Assembly: GCF_001456935.1 (NCBI RefSeq)
Contig: NZ_KQ758482.1
Span: forward strand, 786,249 to 850,248
Direction: 5' to 3'
Length of the DNA stretch: 64,000 nt
DNA from: [Bacillus] enclensis
GTDB taxonomy: Bacteria > Bacillota > Bacilli > Bacillales > Bacillaceae_B
Made by a program: the position numbers and the translations under genes. Below, one piece after another: positions 8,070 to 17,065 of the stretch (the first letter of the stretch is position 1; the number at the start of each line of letters is the position of its first letter). Below the pieces are notes generated by a model that worked only from the letters and a program-made list of their open reading frames with translations, was not told the origin of the DNA and made no database searches.

Positions 8070-8222
8070 ATGATGCCAAATCCTGAATTGAACAGGAAAA
8101 CAAAAACCAAAGTGGAAGATTCGTCAAGCCTTAAAGGGACCCTGACTTCTGTCCTGCTGCTTGGAGGGTTCCTTTTGCTTTCATGGATCGGTGTATTCTT
8201 ACTATTCATTAATCGTTTTTAA
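8070..8222 (+). CDS. cytochrome c oxidase subunit IIa-like small membrane protein
   Basis: The gene encodes 50 residues after a GAAAGGAG site; a second ATG follows at once (8073). The first 20 residues are polar and basic. One transmembrane helix (about residues 25-46) ends in FINRF. Position directly before subunits II and I and the single-helix layout match the small subunit IIa of ba3-type oxidases, which supplies the helix missing from the short subunit II. The call rests on context and topology. Confidence 0.75.
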   Translation: MMPNPELNRKTKTKVEDSSSLKGTLTSVLLLGGFLLLSWIGVFLLFINRF

Positions 8223-8242
8223 AGAAGAAGGAGTGATTGAAC

Positions 8243-8719
8243 ATGCATATGCATCGATATGAAAAATGGTGGTTGACCCTCGGAACCGGCTCTCTTATTA
8301 TCTTTTTAATCATTTTGGGGATCAGCGCTTTTCACCAGGGGCATCAGCCTCCGAGTGCCAAGGCCTATATCAACCCTGAACAAGTGGACGTGATTGCACC
8401 TTTCGATAAACCCGGATTAAAGAAAGTCGAAGGGAAAGAGTGGGATTACGAACTGGTCCTTGTGGCCTCCACTTTCTTATACAACCCCGTGGAAGTAGAA
8501 GTGCCCAAAGGGTCCAGATTGAAAATCATTGCAACAACCAAAGACGTCATCCATGGGTTTGAAGTTGCGGGCACAAATATTAACATGATGCTTGAACCTG
8601 GATACATCAGTGAATATACAACAACATTGGATAAGACCGGCGAATTTTTAGTCGTTTGCAACGAGTACTGCGGCGTTGGTCATCATACAATGAAATCCAT
8701 GATTAAGGTGGTGGACTGA
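8243..8719 (+). CDS. cbaB: ba3-type cytochrome c oxidase subunit II
   Basis: The 158-residue protein has one N-terminal transmembrane helix and a cupredoxin domain facing outside. The dinuclear CuA site is complete: His104, Cys139, Cys143, His147 and Met150 (motif CNEYCGVGHHTM). It accepts electrons from cytochrome c and passes them to subunit I. The ATG at 8243 is 9 nt from GGAG; an in-frame TTG at 8237 is too close. It is co-transcribed with the genes on both sides. Confidence 0.93.
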   Translation: MHMHRYEKWWLTLGTGSLIIFLIILGISAFHQGHQPPSAKAYINPEQVDVIAPFDKPGLKKVEGKEWDYELVLVASTFLYNPVEVEVPKGSRLKIIATTKDVIHGFEVAGTNINMMLEPGYISEYTTTLDKTGEFLVVCNEYCGVGHHTMKSMIKVVD

Positions 8720-8720
8720 A

Positions 8721-10370
8721 ATGTCAGATCGTTTTATAAGAATTGACCGCAGAGATGGAAAACTTGCGATGGCACATATATATGTAGGTTTCATTGCACT
8801 TGCACTCGGTGGACTGGCTGGTCTGTTACAAGTACTGGTCCGTTCCGGAACCTTCACCCTGCCTGCAGGAATCGGCTATTATCAGGTCCTTACCGTACAC
8901 GGCGTATTGCTCGGCCTGGTATTGACCACGTTCTTTATCCTTGGATTTCAGCATGCGGCCATTTCAAGGACTTCCGGAACTTATTCAAACACGTCACGTC
9001 TGTTCGGCTGGCTCGGTTTCTGGGTGATGCTGATCGGGACAGTGATGTCGGCAGTGATGATCCTTTTAAACGAAGCAACTGTCCTTTATACGTTTTATGC
9101 TCCGCTAAAAGCTCATTGGATATTTTATCTCGGTTTGACATTTGTCGTGGTCGGAAGTTGGTTAGGCGGCACCGGAATGATCATGAAGTATGTACAGTGG
9201 AGAAAAGAGCATAAAGGCGAGCCGAGTCCGCTGCTTACTTTCATGGCCGTTATCAATATGGTCCTTTGGATAGTAGCTACTTTAGGTGTCGCAGGCACTG
9301 TTTTATTTCAGCTGCTGCCGTGGTCACTCGGTCTTGTGGATAGAGTCGATGTACTGATCAGCAGGACGTTATTCTGGTACTTCGGCCATCCTCTCGTGTA
9401 TTTCTGGTTACTGCCCGCCTATATGGCATGGTACGTCATCATCCCGAAAATCATAGGGGGGAAAATCTTCTCCGATGCACTGGCCAGACTTTCTTTTGTG
9501 CTATTTCTATTATTCTCGATACCTGTCGGCTTTCACCACCAGCTGGTAGAACCGGGTATTGACGCATTCTGGAAATTCCTTCAGGTCGTTCTCACGTTCA
9601 TGGTTGTCATCCCTTCATTGATGACTGCTTTCTCACTATTTGCAACGTTTGAGATGTATGGACGTTCAAAGGGCGGGTCAGGGCTGTTCGGCTGGTTTAA
9701 GAAGCTTCCTTGGGGAGATGCACGATTTACAGTCCCTTTCATCGGCATGGTCGCTTTCATCCCTGCAGGTGCAGGTGGATTGATCAACGCTTCCAACCAG
9801 ATGAACCAGGTTGTCCATAATACAATCTGGGTAACAGGGCATTTTCATTTGACACTCGCCACTTCAGTGGTGCTGACATTCTTCGGGATTTCTTACTGGC
9901 TGGTCCCTCACTTGACTGGACGTGTATTGACTAAAGCAATGAATAAAATGGCCATTGTGCAGGCTGTCGTATGGTCGACGGGTATGAGCATCATGTCCGG
10001 TGCCATGCACGCAGTCGGTTTATTGGGGGCACCAAGACGATCTTCTTTCTCTACCTATGGAGATGCCCCGCAGGCACTTGACTGGATTCCCTATCAGGTT
10101 GCCCAGGCTGTCGGAGGAACGATTCTCTTCATCGGAATCATTCTTGTGTTATACATCTTCATTAACCTGGCTTTCTTTGCACCAAAGGGAGAAGAAGAAT
10201 TCCCTATTGGGGAAGTGGCAGGTACTGCTGAAAAAACACCGATGGTCCTCGAGAATTGGAAAATCTGGCTCACGGTGCTGGCAGCTCTCATTCTGATTGC
10301 TTATACAGTACCTTTCATGGATATGTTCCAGAATGGACCGCCGCCTTCAAAAGGGTTCAAGGTTTGGTAA
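8721..10370 (+). CDS. cbaA: ba3-type cytochrome c oxidase subunit I
   Basis: This 549-residue polytopic protein (about 13 helices) is the heme-copper catalytic subunit. FGHPLVYFWLLPAY carries the CuB His and the nearby Tyr of B-family oxidases. FHHQLVEPG gives the CuB His pair, and TGHFHLTLA carries the heme His ligands. It reduces O2 to water at high affinity while pumping protons. The ATG lies 1 nt after the subunit II stop, with AAGGTGG upstream. The sequence features place it in the B (ba3) family, not the caa3 type. Confidence 0.93.
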   Translation: MSDRFIRIDRRDGKLAMAHIYVGFIALALGGLAGLLQVLVRSGTFTLPAGIGYYQVLTVHGVLLGLVLTTFFILGFQHAAISRTSGTYSNTSRLFGWLGFWVMLIGTVMSAVMILLNEATVLYTFYAPLKAHWIFYLGLTFVVVGSWLGGTGMIMKYVQWRKEHKGEPSPLLTFMAVINMVLWIVATLGVAGTVLFQLLPWSLGLVDRVDVLISRTLFWYFGHPLVYFWLLPAYMAWYVIIPKIIGGKIFSDALARLSFVLFLLFSIPVGFHHQLVEPGIDAFWKFLQVVLTFMVVIPSLMTAFSLFATFEMYGRSKGGSGLFGWFKKLPWGDARFTVPFIGMVAFIPAGAGGLINASNQMNQVVHNTIWVTGHFHLTLATSVVLTFFGISYWLVPHLTGRVLTKAMNKMAIVQAVVWSTGMSIMSGAMHAVGLLGAPRRSSFSTYGDAPQALDWIPYQVAQAVGGTILFIGIILVLYIFINLAFFAPKGEEEFPIGEVAGTAEKTPMVLENWKIWLTVLAALILIAYTVPFMDMFQNGPPPSKGFKVW

Positions 10371-10378
10371 AAGATGGT

Positions 10379-10425
10379 AAAAAAACGACCGCTTCCGTAT
10401 TTGGAAAGCGGTCGTTTTTGGTTTT
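10379..10425. terminator. bidirectional terminator between cbaA and ypwA
   Basis: AACGACCGCTT and AAGCGGTCGTT pair around a short loop, with A-tract on one side and T-tract on the other. The hairpin serves both convergent genes. Confidence 0.85.
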
Positions 10426-10427
10426 TA

Positions 10428-11939
10428 TTAAAGTGAATAAACTTTTGTATACTTATCTATCAGATAATCTGCCAGATAAGAAGCATTCAATCCTTCGCCA
10501 GTCACCTCTTCAAGGATCTCAAGCGGCTTTCTCATTTTCCCCCACTGATGAACATGATCGGTCAGCCACTCTTTGATAAGTGATAGATCGCCTTTTTCGA
10601 GCATTTCATCAAAGTCGGGAATGTCTTTCTCCATTGCTTTTTTAAATTGGGCCGCATACATATATCCCAATGCATATGAAGGGAAGTATCCGAAGCTGCC
10701 GCCTGCCCAGTGAACATCCTGGAGCACGCCTTCACCATTATGTGCAGGCTTGATTCCAAGGTATTCTTCGTACTTCTGGTTCCAGATTTCAGGCAGATCT
10801 TCCACTTCAATTTCGTCGTTGAACAAGCCTTTTTCAATTTCGTAGCGGATGATGATATGCAGAGCATATGTCAGTTCGTCTGCTTCGATCCTAATCAATG
10901 AAGGCTTTGATTCATTGATCGCTTGATAAAACTGGTCAAGATCCACTGAATCGAATTGTCCATCGGCATATTGTTTTAGCAAATCATAATTCTGTTTCCA
11001 GAACGAATAATTTCTCCCCACGAAATTTTCATAAAATAATGACTGTGATTCATGTATCCCCATCGACGTACCGGAGCATAATGGCGTCCCGGTCAAATCT
11101 CCAGATATATTCTGTTCGTAAAGGGCATGTCCCCCTTCGTGAATCGTCCCAAATACAGCCGTACGCCAGTCTTTTTCGTCGTATTTTGTTGTAACCCTTA
11201 CGTCCCCGGGATTCAAACCGATCGCGAATGGATGAACGGTTTCATCAAGCCTTCCGGAATTGAAGTCATACCCCATTTGAGCAAGTATCTTCAAACTGAA
11301 ATCCTTTTGCTTTTCCTTTGGGAAGTGCTCAAATAAGAAATCCGTTTTCGGTTTATTTTCTGATTCTGATATTCTATGTACCAGTGGAACGATTTTGTCC
11401 CTCAATTCCCCGAACACCCTGTCAAGGATTTCCACAGTGACACCGGGTTCATACATATCAAGGAGGGTATCATATTTATTATTCTCATACCCCCAATAGG
11501 TGATGAACCTCTTCGTGTAAGATACGAGTTTCTCTAAATATGGCTGGAACATGTCGAAGTCCGCTTTGGATTTTGCGTCTTCCCAAATATTTTCTGCTTT
11601 TGACTGAAGAACAACATATTCTTTGTATTCAGACGCCGGGATTTTTTTATTCCGGTCATATTCTTTCTGGCACTCCTCTAGCAGTTTTTGTGTCATTTCA
11701 TCAAGCTCATCCTTGTTTGGAGACAGCTTGGCGAGATAAGCAGCCATATCATTCGAAGTGGACATGGCAAATAATTCAGATGACAGCATCCCGATGACTT
11801 CTGAACGCTGCTCCACTCCATTTTTGGGAGCACCTGTCCTTAAATCCCAGAACAAAAGGCCGAGTGCTTCGTTATACGCAGTCATTTTTTTGACATAGTC
11901 GAGAAAGCTGTCTTTCATTTCTACTAGTTCTTCTCTCAT
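10428..11939 (-). CDS. ypwA: M32 family metallocarboxypeptidase YpwA
   Basis: The 503-residue all-helical protein has the zinc motif HEGGH at residues 267-271. It also has conserved M32 segments such as RLDETVHPF, SGTSMGIHESQS and YALGYMYAAQ. It removes C-terminal residues from peptides in the cytoplasm. Length and sequence match B. subtilis YpwA closely. The ATG follows an AAGGGGG site. It is a single-gene unit with a terminator shared with the oxidase operon. Confidence 0.95.
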   Translation of the reverse strand: MREELVEMKDSFLDYVKKMTAYNEALGLLFWDLRTGAPKNGVEQRSEVIGMLSSELFAMSTSNDMAAYLAKLSPNKDELDEMTQKLLEECQKEYDRNKKIPASEYKEYVVLQSKAENIWEDAKSKADFDMFQPYLEKLVSYTKRFITYWGYENNKYDTLLDMYEPGVTVEILDRVFGELRDKIVPLVHRISESENKPKTDFLFEHFPKEKQKDFSLKILAQMGYDFNSGRLDETVHPFAIGLNPGDVRVTTKYDEKDWRTAVFGTIHEGGHALYEQNISGDLTGTPLCSGTSMGIHESQSLFYENFVGRNYSFWKQNYDLLKQYADGQFDSVDLDQFYQAINESKPSLIRIEADELTYALHIIIRYEIEKGLFNDEIEVEDLPEIWNQKYEEYLGIKPAHNGEGVLQDVHWAGGSFGYFPSYALGYMYAAQFKKAMEKDIPDFDEMLEKGDLSLIKEWLTDHVHQWGKMRKPLEILEEVTGEGLNASYLADYLIDKYTKVYSL

Positions 11940-12079
11940 CTTAAATCCCCCTTAATAAACATCCTCTCTATTTTATCATATTTTTCTGACAAATACTTCT
12001 AAAAGAAATCAAATAAGATGCTGTGAAAAATCAAAAAACACTTTCTTAATATGAACAAATAGTTCACACTCTTTTACTA

Positions 12080-12108
12080 TTGACAATATACCTATAGGGG
12101 TATAAAAT
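12080..12108 (+). promoter_or_regulatory. promoter with a CsoR/CstR-like operator in its spacer
   Basis: TTGACA (12080-12085) and TAAAAT (12103-12108) are 17 bp apart. The spacer and -10 are covered by TATACC-N6-GGTATA (12087-12104), an inverted repeat of the type bound by CsoR-family persulfide sensors (CstR) before rhodanese genes. The regulator gene is not in the window. Confidence 0.7.
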
Positions 12109-12138
12109 GAGCTTATACTTACTGGAAGAGGTGTCTTT

Positions 12139-12501
12139 ATGGAGTTTATTGGTTTGTTAATAATGGCAGCATTGATCCTTTTATATGTAATGCAGATGAA
12201 ATCAGGGAAAAACACCAGGCAGCTCACTACTTCTGAGCTGAAAAAACAACTGGGGGATCCTTCAAAGCAATTTATAGATGTGAGGACTCCTGCTGAATTT
12301 AAGGGAAGACATATAAAAGGCTTTAAAAATATTCCTCTTAATACCCTGCAAAGGAATTTGAACAAGCTCCCGAAGGATAAGGAAATAATCGTCATCTGTC
12401 AAAGCGGGATGAGAAGCACGAAAGCATGCAAGATCTTATCTTCAGCAGGGTTTCATTCGGTAACAAACGTCAGAGGCGGAATGAGTGCATGGTCCGAATA
12501 A
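12139..12501 (+). CDS. membrane-anchored rhodanese-like sulfurtransferase
   Basis: The 120-residue protein has an N-terminal transmembrane helix (about residues 3-20) followed by one rhodanese domain. Cys87 in the loop CQSGMRS is the persulfide-carrying residue, and FIDVRTPAEF is the CH2A-type motif. It likely moves sulfane sulfur at the inner membrane face. It is first in a two-gene operon behind a CstR-like operator, so induction by sulfide or persulfide is inferred. Confidence 0.88.
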   Translation: MEFIGLLIMAALILLYVMQMKSGKNTRQLTTSELKKQLGDPSKQFIDVRTPAEFKGRHIKGFKNIPLNTLQRNLNKLPKDKEIIVICQSGMRSTKACKILSSAGFHSVTNVRGGMSAWSE

Positions 12502-12525
12502 AATTGTGCAGAAAGGAAAATGACA

Positions 12526-12822
12526 ATGAAAAGTATCTCAACGGATGAATTGCAAAAGAAAATCGAAAATAGTGAAACAGCACATATTATTGATGTAAGA
12601 GAGGCAGCCGAGCTCAGGGCAGGGAAAATACCCGATGTTATGAATATCCCCCTTGGACTTTTGGAATTCAGGATGAATGAATTGGATAAGAAAAAACAAT
12701 ACTTTATCATCTGCCAATCGGGCGGGAGGAGCAGCCAAGCATATCGCTTTCTTGAATATCAGGGTTTTGATGTAGTGAACGTTGAAGGCGGAATGCATGC
12801 CTGGAATGGTAAGGTACAATAG
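12526..12822 (+). CDS. soluble rhodanese-like sulfurtransferase
   Basis: The protein is a single-domain rhodanese of 98 residues with Cys63 in the active loop CQSGGRS and the motif IIDVREAAEL. It lacks a membrane helix, in contrast to the gene before it, 24 bp upstream. The ATG at 12526 is 9 nt from AAAGG; the ATG at 12520 is too close. It probably acts with the membrane-anchored partner in detoxifying or trafficking persulfides. Confidence 0.87.
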   Translation: MKSISTDELQKKIENSETAHIIDVREAAELRAGKIPDVMNIPLGLLEFRMNELDKKKQYFIICQSGGRSSQAYRFLEYQGFDVVNVEGGMHAWNGKVQ

Positions 12823-12919
12823 AAATCCGGACCGGAATTTAGTCCTTTTTGTTTTCTCCATGATGAAAGAAGGGAATGATAAGAGGAAACTTTAGTTAGC
12901 AGAAACGAGATGATGCAGG

Positions 12920-13279
12920 TTGAAAGAAACGAATGAGTCAAAATACATTCAGCAGCATTTAGCGAATGAGCGTACGTATCTGGCATGGATCCGAACATCT
13001 ATAGCCATTCTGGGGATTGGCTTTTTAACAACAAGCCTTCACAGCTCTTCAAGCGGTGAAAATGACTTCCAAGAGCTCATAACCGTTCTTATCAGCGGTA
13101 TAAGCATTATAGTGGGCTTGTTCCTGATTGTCGGATCAACCATTAATTATTATCGGGTGAGAAAACATATTAATACACAAACATTCACCTCTGCTCATGT
13201 TGTGATCATCTTTATGTCCATCGTTGCTTTGATCATATTAGTCTTCGTATGTATGTATCTCTATTCATTAAACAGATAA
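12920..13279 (+). CDS. DUF202 family membrane protein
   Basis: The 119-residue protein contains the DUF202 signature LANERTYLAWIRTSIAI and three transmembrane helices (about 27-46, 55-75 and 92-114). The start is a TTG at 12920 with a poor ribosome site; no in-frame ATG precedes the conserved segment. The molecular function of the family is not established. A strong terminator follows. Confidence 0.8.
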   Translation: MKETNESKYIQQHLANERTYLAWIRTSIAILGIGFLTTSLHSSSSGENDFQELITVLISGISIIVGLFLIVGSTINYYRVRKHINTQTFTSAHVVIIFMSIVALIILVFVCMYLYSLNR

Positions 13280-13300
13280 AATAAAGATACCGGGACAAAA

Positions 13301-13352
13301 AACCCGAACTGATTTGCCTTTCTGCCTGCAAATCAGTTCGGGTTTTATTTTT
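13301..13352 (+). terminator. terminator after the DUF202 gene
   Basis: A 17-bp perfect stem (from AACCCGAACTGATTTGC) with a 10-nt loop is followed by TTTTATTTTT. Confidence 0.9.
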
Positions 13353-13392
13353 AATAAAATACTTTGATCCAACGATCCAACGTTCATATACG

Positions 13393-15318
13393 TTAGACTT
13401 TCATTTTTTCTGCTTCCACAGGAAGAATCGTTTGAAGGACTTGTTTGAAGGCTGTATCTTCCTCATTTAATAAAATATGAACCTTTCCCCTGTCTTCAGT
13501 TGTACGGATGAGGCGGCCGATTCCTTGTCTCGTGCGAAGGAGCATATACGGGATGTCAACTTCCCCGGCAGGGTCCCCGGCATGATTTCGTTTGGCATCA
13601 AATACAGGGTCTTTCGGCGGGAAAGGCAGTGAAACGATCACTACCTGTGACAGTGCATCCCCCGGTACATCAAGGCCCTCCCAAAGATGATACGAACAAA
13701 GGACAGAAGAGTGGTCATGCTGGAATTCCTCTACAGTATGGCTTATCTCTTTATCTCCTTCAAAAATGACCTTCCATTCCTGATCGGATTCTTTGTTTAA
13801 ATAAGACCTGAAAGAATCCATTTCTTCTTTTGAAGAGAATAACAGAAGCGACTTCCCTTCGTTTTCTGCAATCTGATCAACCGCATATTGAAATTTCGCT
13901 TCATCCCCTGGAAGATGATCAGCTATGAACATTTTCATCATCTCCCCGTAATCATAAGGGGAATCAACTGAGAATTTTTCAAATTCCCTGATGCCCAGCG
14001 ACTTAGCAACATATGAAAAATCACTATTATACGATAATGTGGCTGATGAGAAGATGAACGGGATATTTTGAGAGAACACTTTCGTACTGAGTATTTCTTC
14101 CACGAGTCGCGGCATTACGACAAATGTATGCTCTTCCTCCGTCGCCTCCAGCCAATAAATTCCTTTTTCGTCTTCCAGGAATAACTTTAATGAGTATTGA
14201 ATCTGTTCCAGGTATTCCTCTACAACCTTCAATAAGTACTCATCCATCACATACATTTCAGATTCGAATACCAATTCATTCAGAAGGCTTTCGAGACTTT
14301 CTGTTAATTGCCTTCCCTGCTTTAAAATATCAGCCGATCGAGTGATATATTGTCTTGCGGTACCACTCTCAGCCCATGCTTCCTGCTCTAATAATGTAAA
14401 CCATCTTTCATTCGCCATCATGATATCTTCTATCTGGTAAAGGGTAGACTCCCTCATGTCGGACGCAGATAATTTTTCCAGCAGGCTTTCCAAAGTCTCC
14501 ATCCTCATCCTGTAGGTCATCGCCTTCTGAGAAGCAAATTCCAACAGGTGCCCTTCGTCAAAGACAACCGAGCTTGCCTCAGGGAGCAGCGGCAGCTGCC
14601 CTTCCCTTTTACGGGAATCCTTTGTCCAGATATGTTCCATATAGAAGTCATGGGAACATACGATCAGGTCGGCCGATTTGCGATAATGCTCTCTGTGAAG
14701 GGTCTGTCCGCAGCGGTGACGGTATACGCATGACATGCAATCCTGAAGAGAATCCCATCCGATTTCATTCCATTCCTCATCAGGCAGGTGGGCATACTCT
14801 TTACGGTCTCCATAATGAGTGAATTTGTTCATTGAGTTATTCTCATGCACAAATTCAGGGAGACCTTCCCAGATGTCATGGAAACCTTCATTAAAGGAGA
14901 GCTTTTCCTCCAGTTTTTTTATACAGAGATATTGCTCCCTTGATTTTGCCAGTCTGACATCTATATTCAATTCAAGCGCCTTTTCCAGCTTTTCAATGTC
15001 ACCGTCTTTTTTTACAAGCTGTTCAATCAGGGTTTCATCCGCACACGCAATGATGGCAGGCTTGCCTGTATATCTCGCATAGGACAAAGCGTACAGCAAA
15101 TATACCAATGTCTTGCCTGTTCCGACGCCTGCCTCCGCAAACATGACTTGTTTTTCTTTATATGCCTTATTTAGTTGAAATGCCATAAACACTTGTTCAT
15201 CTCGGAGATCGAATCCTTTATCAGGCAGGATGTCGTAGAATACATCACCGATCCAATCTGAGAGTGCTTCGTAAAAGGATTGTTCTTTTGATAATTCGAA
15301 AGGTAGTTTTCTTTTCAT
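13393..15318 (-). CDS. ypvA: DinG/XPD family Fe-S DNA helicase YpvA
   Basis: The 641-residue SF2 helicase has Walker A in AEAGVGTGKT and the Walker B variant DEGH. Four Cys between them (one in QYLCIKK, then CMSC and a further Cys in YRHRCGQ) are placed as in the 4Fe-4S cluster of XPD/DinG enzymes. The C-terminal QGIGRLIRT is motif VI. It is a 5'-3' DNA helicase by family, probably in repair. Length matches B. subtilis YpvA. The ATG at 15318 has AGGAGG 6 nt upstream and is preferred to the one at 15333. A second DinG homologue (38820-41612) has an exonuclease domain but no such Cys set. Confidence 0.9.
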   Translation of the reverse strand: MKRKLPFELSKEQSFYEALSDWIGDVFYDILPDKGFDLRDEQVFMAFQLNKAYKEKQVMFAEAGVGTGKTLVYLLYALSYARYTGKPAIIACADETLIEQLVKKDGDIEKLEKALELNIDVRLAKSREQYLCIKKLEEKLSFNEGFHDIWEGLPEFVHENNSMNKFTHYGDRKEYAHLPDEEWNEIGWDSLQDCMSCVYRHRCGQTLHREHYRKSADLIVCSHDFYMEHIWTKDSRKREGQLPLLPEASSVVFDEGHLLEFASQKAMTYRMRMETLESLLEKLSASDMRESTLYQIEDIMMANERWFTLLEQEAWAESGTARQYITRSADILKQGRQLTESLESLLNELVFESEMYVMDEYLLKVVEEYLEQIQYSLKLFLEDEKGIYWLEATEEEHTFVVMPRLVEEILSTKVFSQNIPFIFSSATLSYNSDFSYVAKSLGIREFEKFSVDSPYDYGEMMKMFIADHLPGDEAKFQYAVDQIAENEGKSLLLFSSKEEMDSFRSYLNKESDQEWKVIFEGDKEISHTVEEFQHDHSSVLCSYHLWEGLDVPGDALSQVVIVSLPFPPKDPVFDAKRNHAGDPAGEVDIPYMLLRTRQGIGRLIRTTEDRGKVHILLNEEDTAFKQVLQTILPVEAEKMKV

Positions 15319-15433
15319 TATGTCCTCCTGCATCCCGCTTTACTGCTAATCTATTATTTTGATTTATCTTGTTTGTTGATTTACCGTGCAATGGAATTGA
15401 AGTGTATGACATGATCCCATTTCCCTGACCACC

Positions 15434-15487
15434 CAAAAAAAAGGACGTTCCATACAAAGGGGAAATTGCCATTTGTATGGAGCGTCC
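15434..15487 (-). terminator. terminator of the ypsC-small ORF unit
   Basis: Arms of about 16 bp (GGACGTTCCATACAAA and its near complement) are followed on the minus strand by a run of Ts. The hairpin begins 5 nt past the stop of the small gene. Confidence 0.88.
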
Positions 15488-15492
15488 CTGTT

Positions 15493-15672
15493 TTAATCGT
15501 ATATTCTGTTTTGTCTAAGCAGTTCGTATTGAAAAGCTCTGTTTAAATTCATCTTTGCGTTCATCAGGGTCTCTTGTAAACTTTCTGTCCCCTCTTGTTC
15601 ATAAACAATGGATGACAAAGAACCCTCCAGTGCCTGATAAATCTTGTGATAATCCGTCAGAGAATGTTCCAT
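15493..15672 (-). CDS. 59-residue soluble protein, unknown function
   Basis: The gene begins with an ATG preceded by a GGGGAG/AAGAGG purine tract and ends just before a strong terminator. The product (MEHSLTDYHKIYQALEG at its start) is acidic in the first half and predicted mostly helical, ending in RQNRIYD. It sits 69 bp downstream of ypsC and should be co-transcribed with it. I do not recognise a family. Confidence 0.6.
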   Translation of the reverse strand: MEHSLTDYHKIYQALEGSLSSIVYEQEGTESLQETLMNAKMNLNRAFQYELLRQNRIYD

Positions 15673-15741
15673 CCTCTTTTCACTCCCCTAAAAATGATAG
15701 CACTAGTATACGCAGGAAGAGCCGGATTTATTCATATTCAT

Positions 15742-16890
15742 TTATTCAGGATTTTCTTTTCTTGGCGGACGCGGTCCCCAATACTGATAGTAATCGGTCC
15801 GGATGAATCCATTGAAGAGTTTGCGTTTCTTAGTGGCAGGCTTGCCGTAGAACCGTTCGAAATCTTCATGGGAAGTGAGCATATAGACAGACCAGGTATC
15901 AAGTTTTTCGAATGCCTCTCCCATTTCTTTGTACATCTTTTCAACCTCAGGTCTTTCGCCAAGTCTTTCACCATATGGAGGGTTTCCGACTGCCACACCA
16001 TACTCAAGATCGGTTGTGAAATCCCTGACTTGCATCTGTTTGAACTTCACCAAATCCCCGAGTCCGGCCTCCATGGCATTTTCTTTGGAAACATTGACCA
16101 TCCTGTGGTCGATATCCGTTCCGATTATTTCAAGCGGCTGGTCATAATTGGCGAGATCCTCCGCTTCCATACGGACCTTATCCCATATGTCAGCCGGTAT
16201 GAAAGACCATTTCTCTGATAAAAACTCCCTATTGAACCCGGGCGCGATATTCTGTCCGATAAGGGCCGCTTCGATGGGAATTGTACCGGATCCGCAAAAC
16301 GGATCAAGGAAAGGACGGTCAGGGTTCCATGTTGTCAATTTAATCAGGGCAGCGGCAAGGGTTTCCTTAAGGGGAGCCTCCCCCTGTCCGATTCTGTACC
16401 CTCTTTTGTGTAGGCCTTGGCCGCTTGTATCCAGCGTAATGCTGGCTTTGTCTTTATGGATCGCCACTTCGATCTTATACAGCGGTCCTGTTTCATCCAG
16501 CCAGGATGTGCGTTTATATGCTTTTCTTAGTCTTTCGACGATGGCTTTCTTCACAATCGCCTGACAATCCGGAACACTGTAAAGCTTGGATTTGACAGAC
16601 TTCCCCTGCACAGGGAATTCCGCGTCTTCCGGCAAGTATTTCTCCCAGGAAAGGCTTTTGGTATTCTCGAAAAGTTCATCGAATGAATAAGCCTTGAACT
16701 CCCCCACCAGGATCTTGATCCGGTCTGCAGTTCGAAGCCACATATTGGCTCTCGCTATCGCTGTTTCGTCCCCTTTGAAAAGGACCTTTCCATTCTCTAC
16801 TTGGCAATCATATCCCAAGTCCTTCACTTCTCTTGCCACAATTGCTTCCAGTCCCATGGCCGCAGTGGCAATCAATGTATATGTACCCAT
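15742..16890 (-). CDS. ypsC: THUMP-domain RNA methyltransferase YpsC (RlmL-type)
   Basis: The 382-residue protein has an N-terminal THUMP RNA-binding domain (about residues 1-160). A Rossmann SAM-methyltransferase domain follows, with FLDPFCGSGTIPIEAALI binding SAM and the catalytic NPPYGERLG typical of N2-guanine methyltransferases. It probably methylates 23S rRNA, as its RlmL relatives do. The ATG follows CGAGGTG. It lies beside rnpB and gpsB as in B. subtilis. Confidence 0.92.
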   Translation of the reverse strand: MGTYTLIATAAMGLEAIVAREVKDLGYDCQVENGKVLFKGDETAIARANMWLRTADRIKILVGEFKAYSFDELFENTKSLSWEKYLPEDAEFPVQGKSVKSKLYSVPDCQAIVKKAIVERLRKAYKRTSWLDETGPLYKIEVAIHKDKASITLDTSGQGLHKRGYRIGQGEAPLKETLAAALIKLTTWNPDRPFLDPFCGSGTIPIEAALIGQNIAPGFNREFLSEKWSFIPADIWDKVRMEAEDLANYDQPLEIIGTDIDHRMVNVSKENAMEAGLGDLVKFKQMQVRDFTTDLEYGVAVGNPPYGERLGERPEVEKMYKEMGEAFEKLDTWSVYMLTSHEDFERFYGKPATKKRKLFNGFIRTDYYQYWGPRPPRKENPE

Positions 16891-16980
16891 TCAATACACC
16901 TCGTCCGTCTCAATTCAATTACTTAGTATGTTCCAATTATTCTATTTATAGTCTGCTATTCAGCCATTTAAATACAGGCT

Positions 16981-17034
16981 AAAAAACAAAAAGGACTGAT
17001 GCCAAAGGTATTGTATACCTGAATGGATCAGTCA
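16981..17034 (-). terminator. terminator of rnpB
   Basis: On the minus strand GACTGAT and ATCAGTC close an imperfect hairpin followed by TTTTTGTTTTTT. It lies about 30 nt beyond the expected RNase P RNA 3' end. Confidence 0.75.
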
Positions 17035-17065
17035 CTTGGGTTTGTAGTAGTCAAAAAATTGTCTT

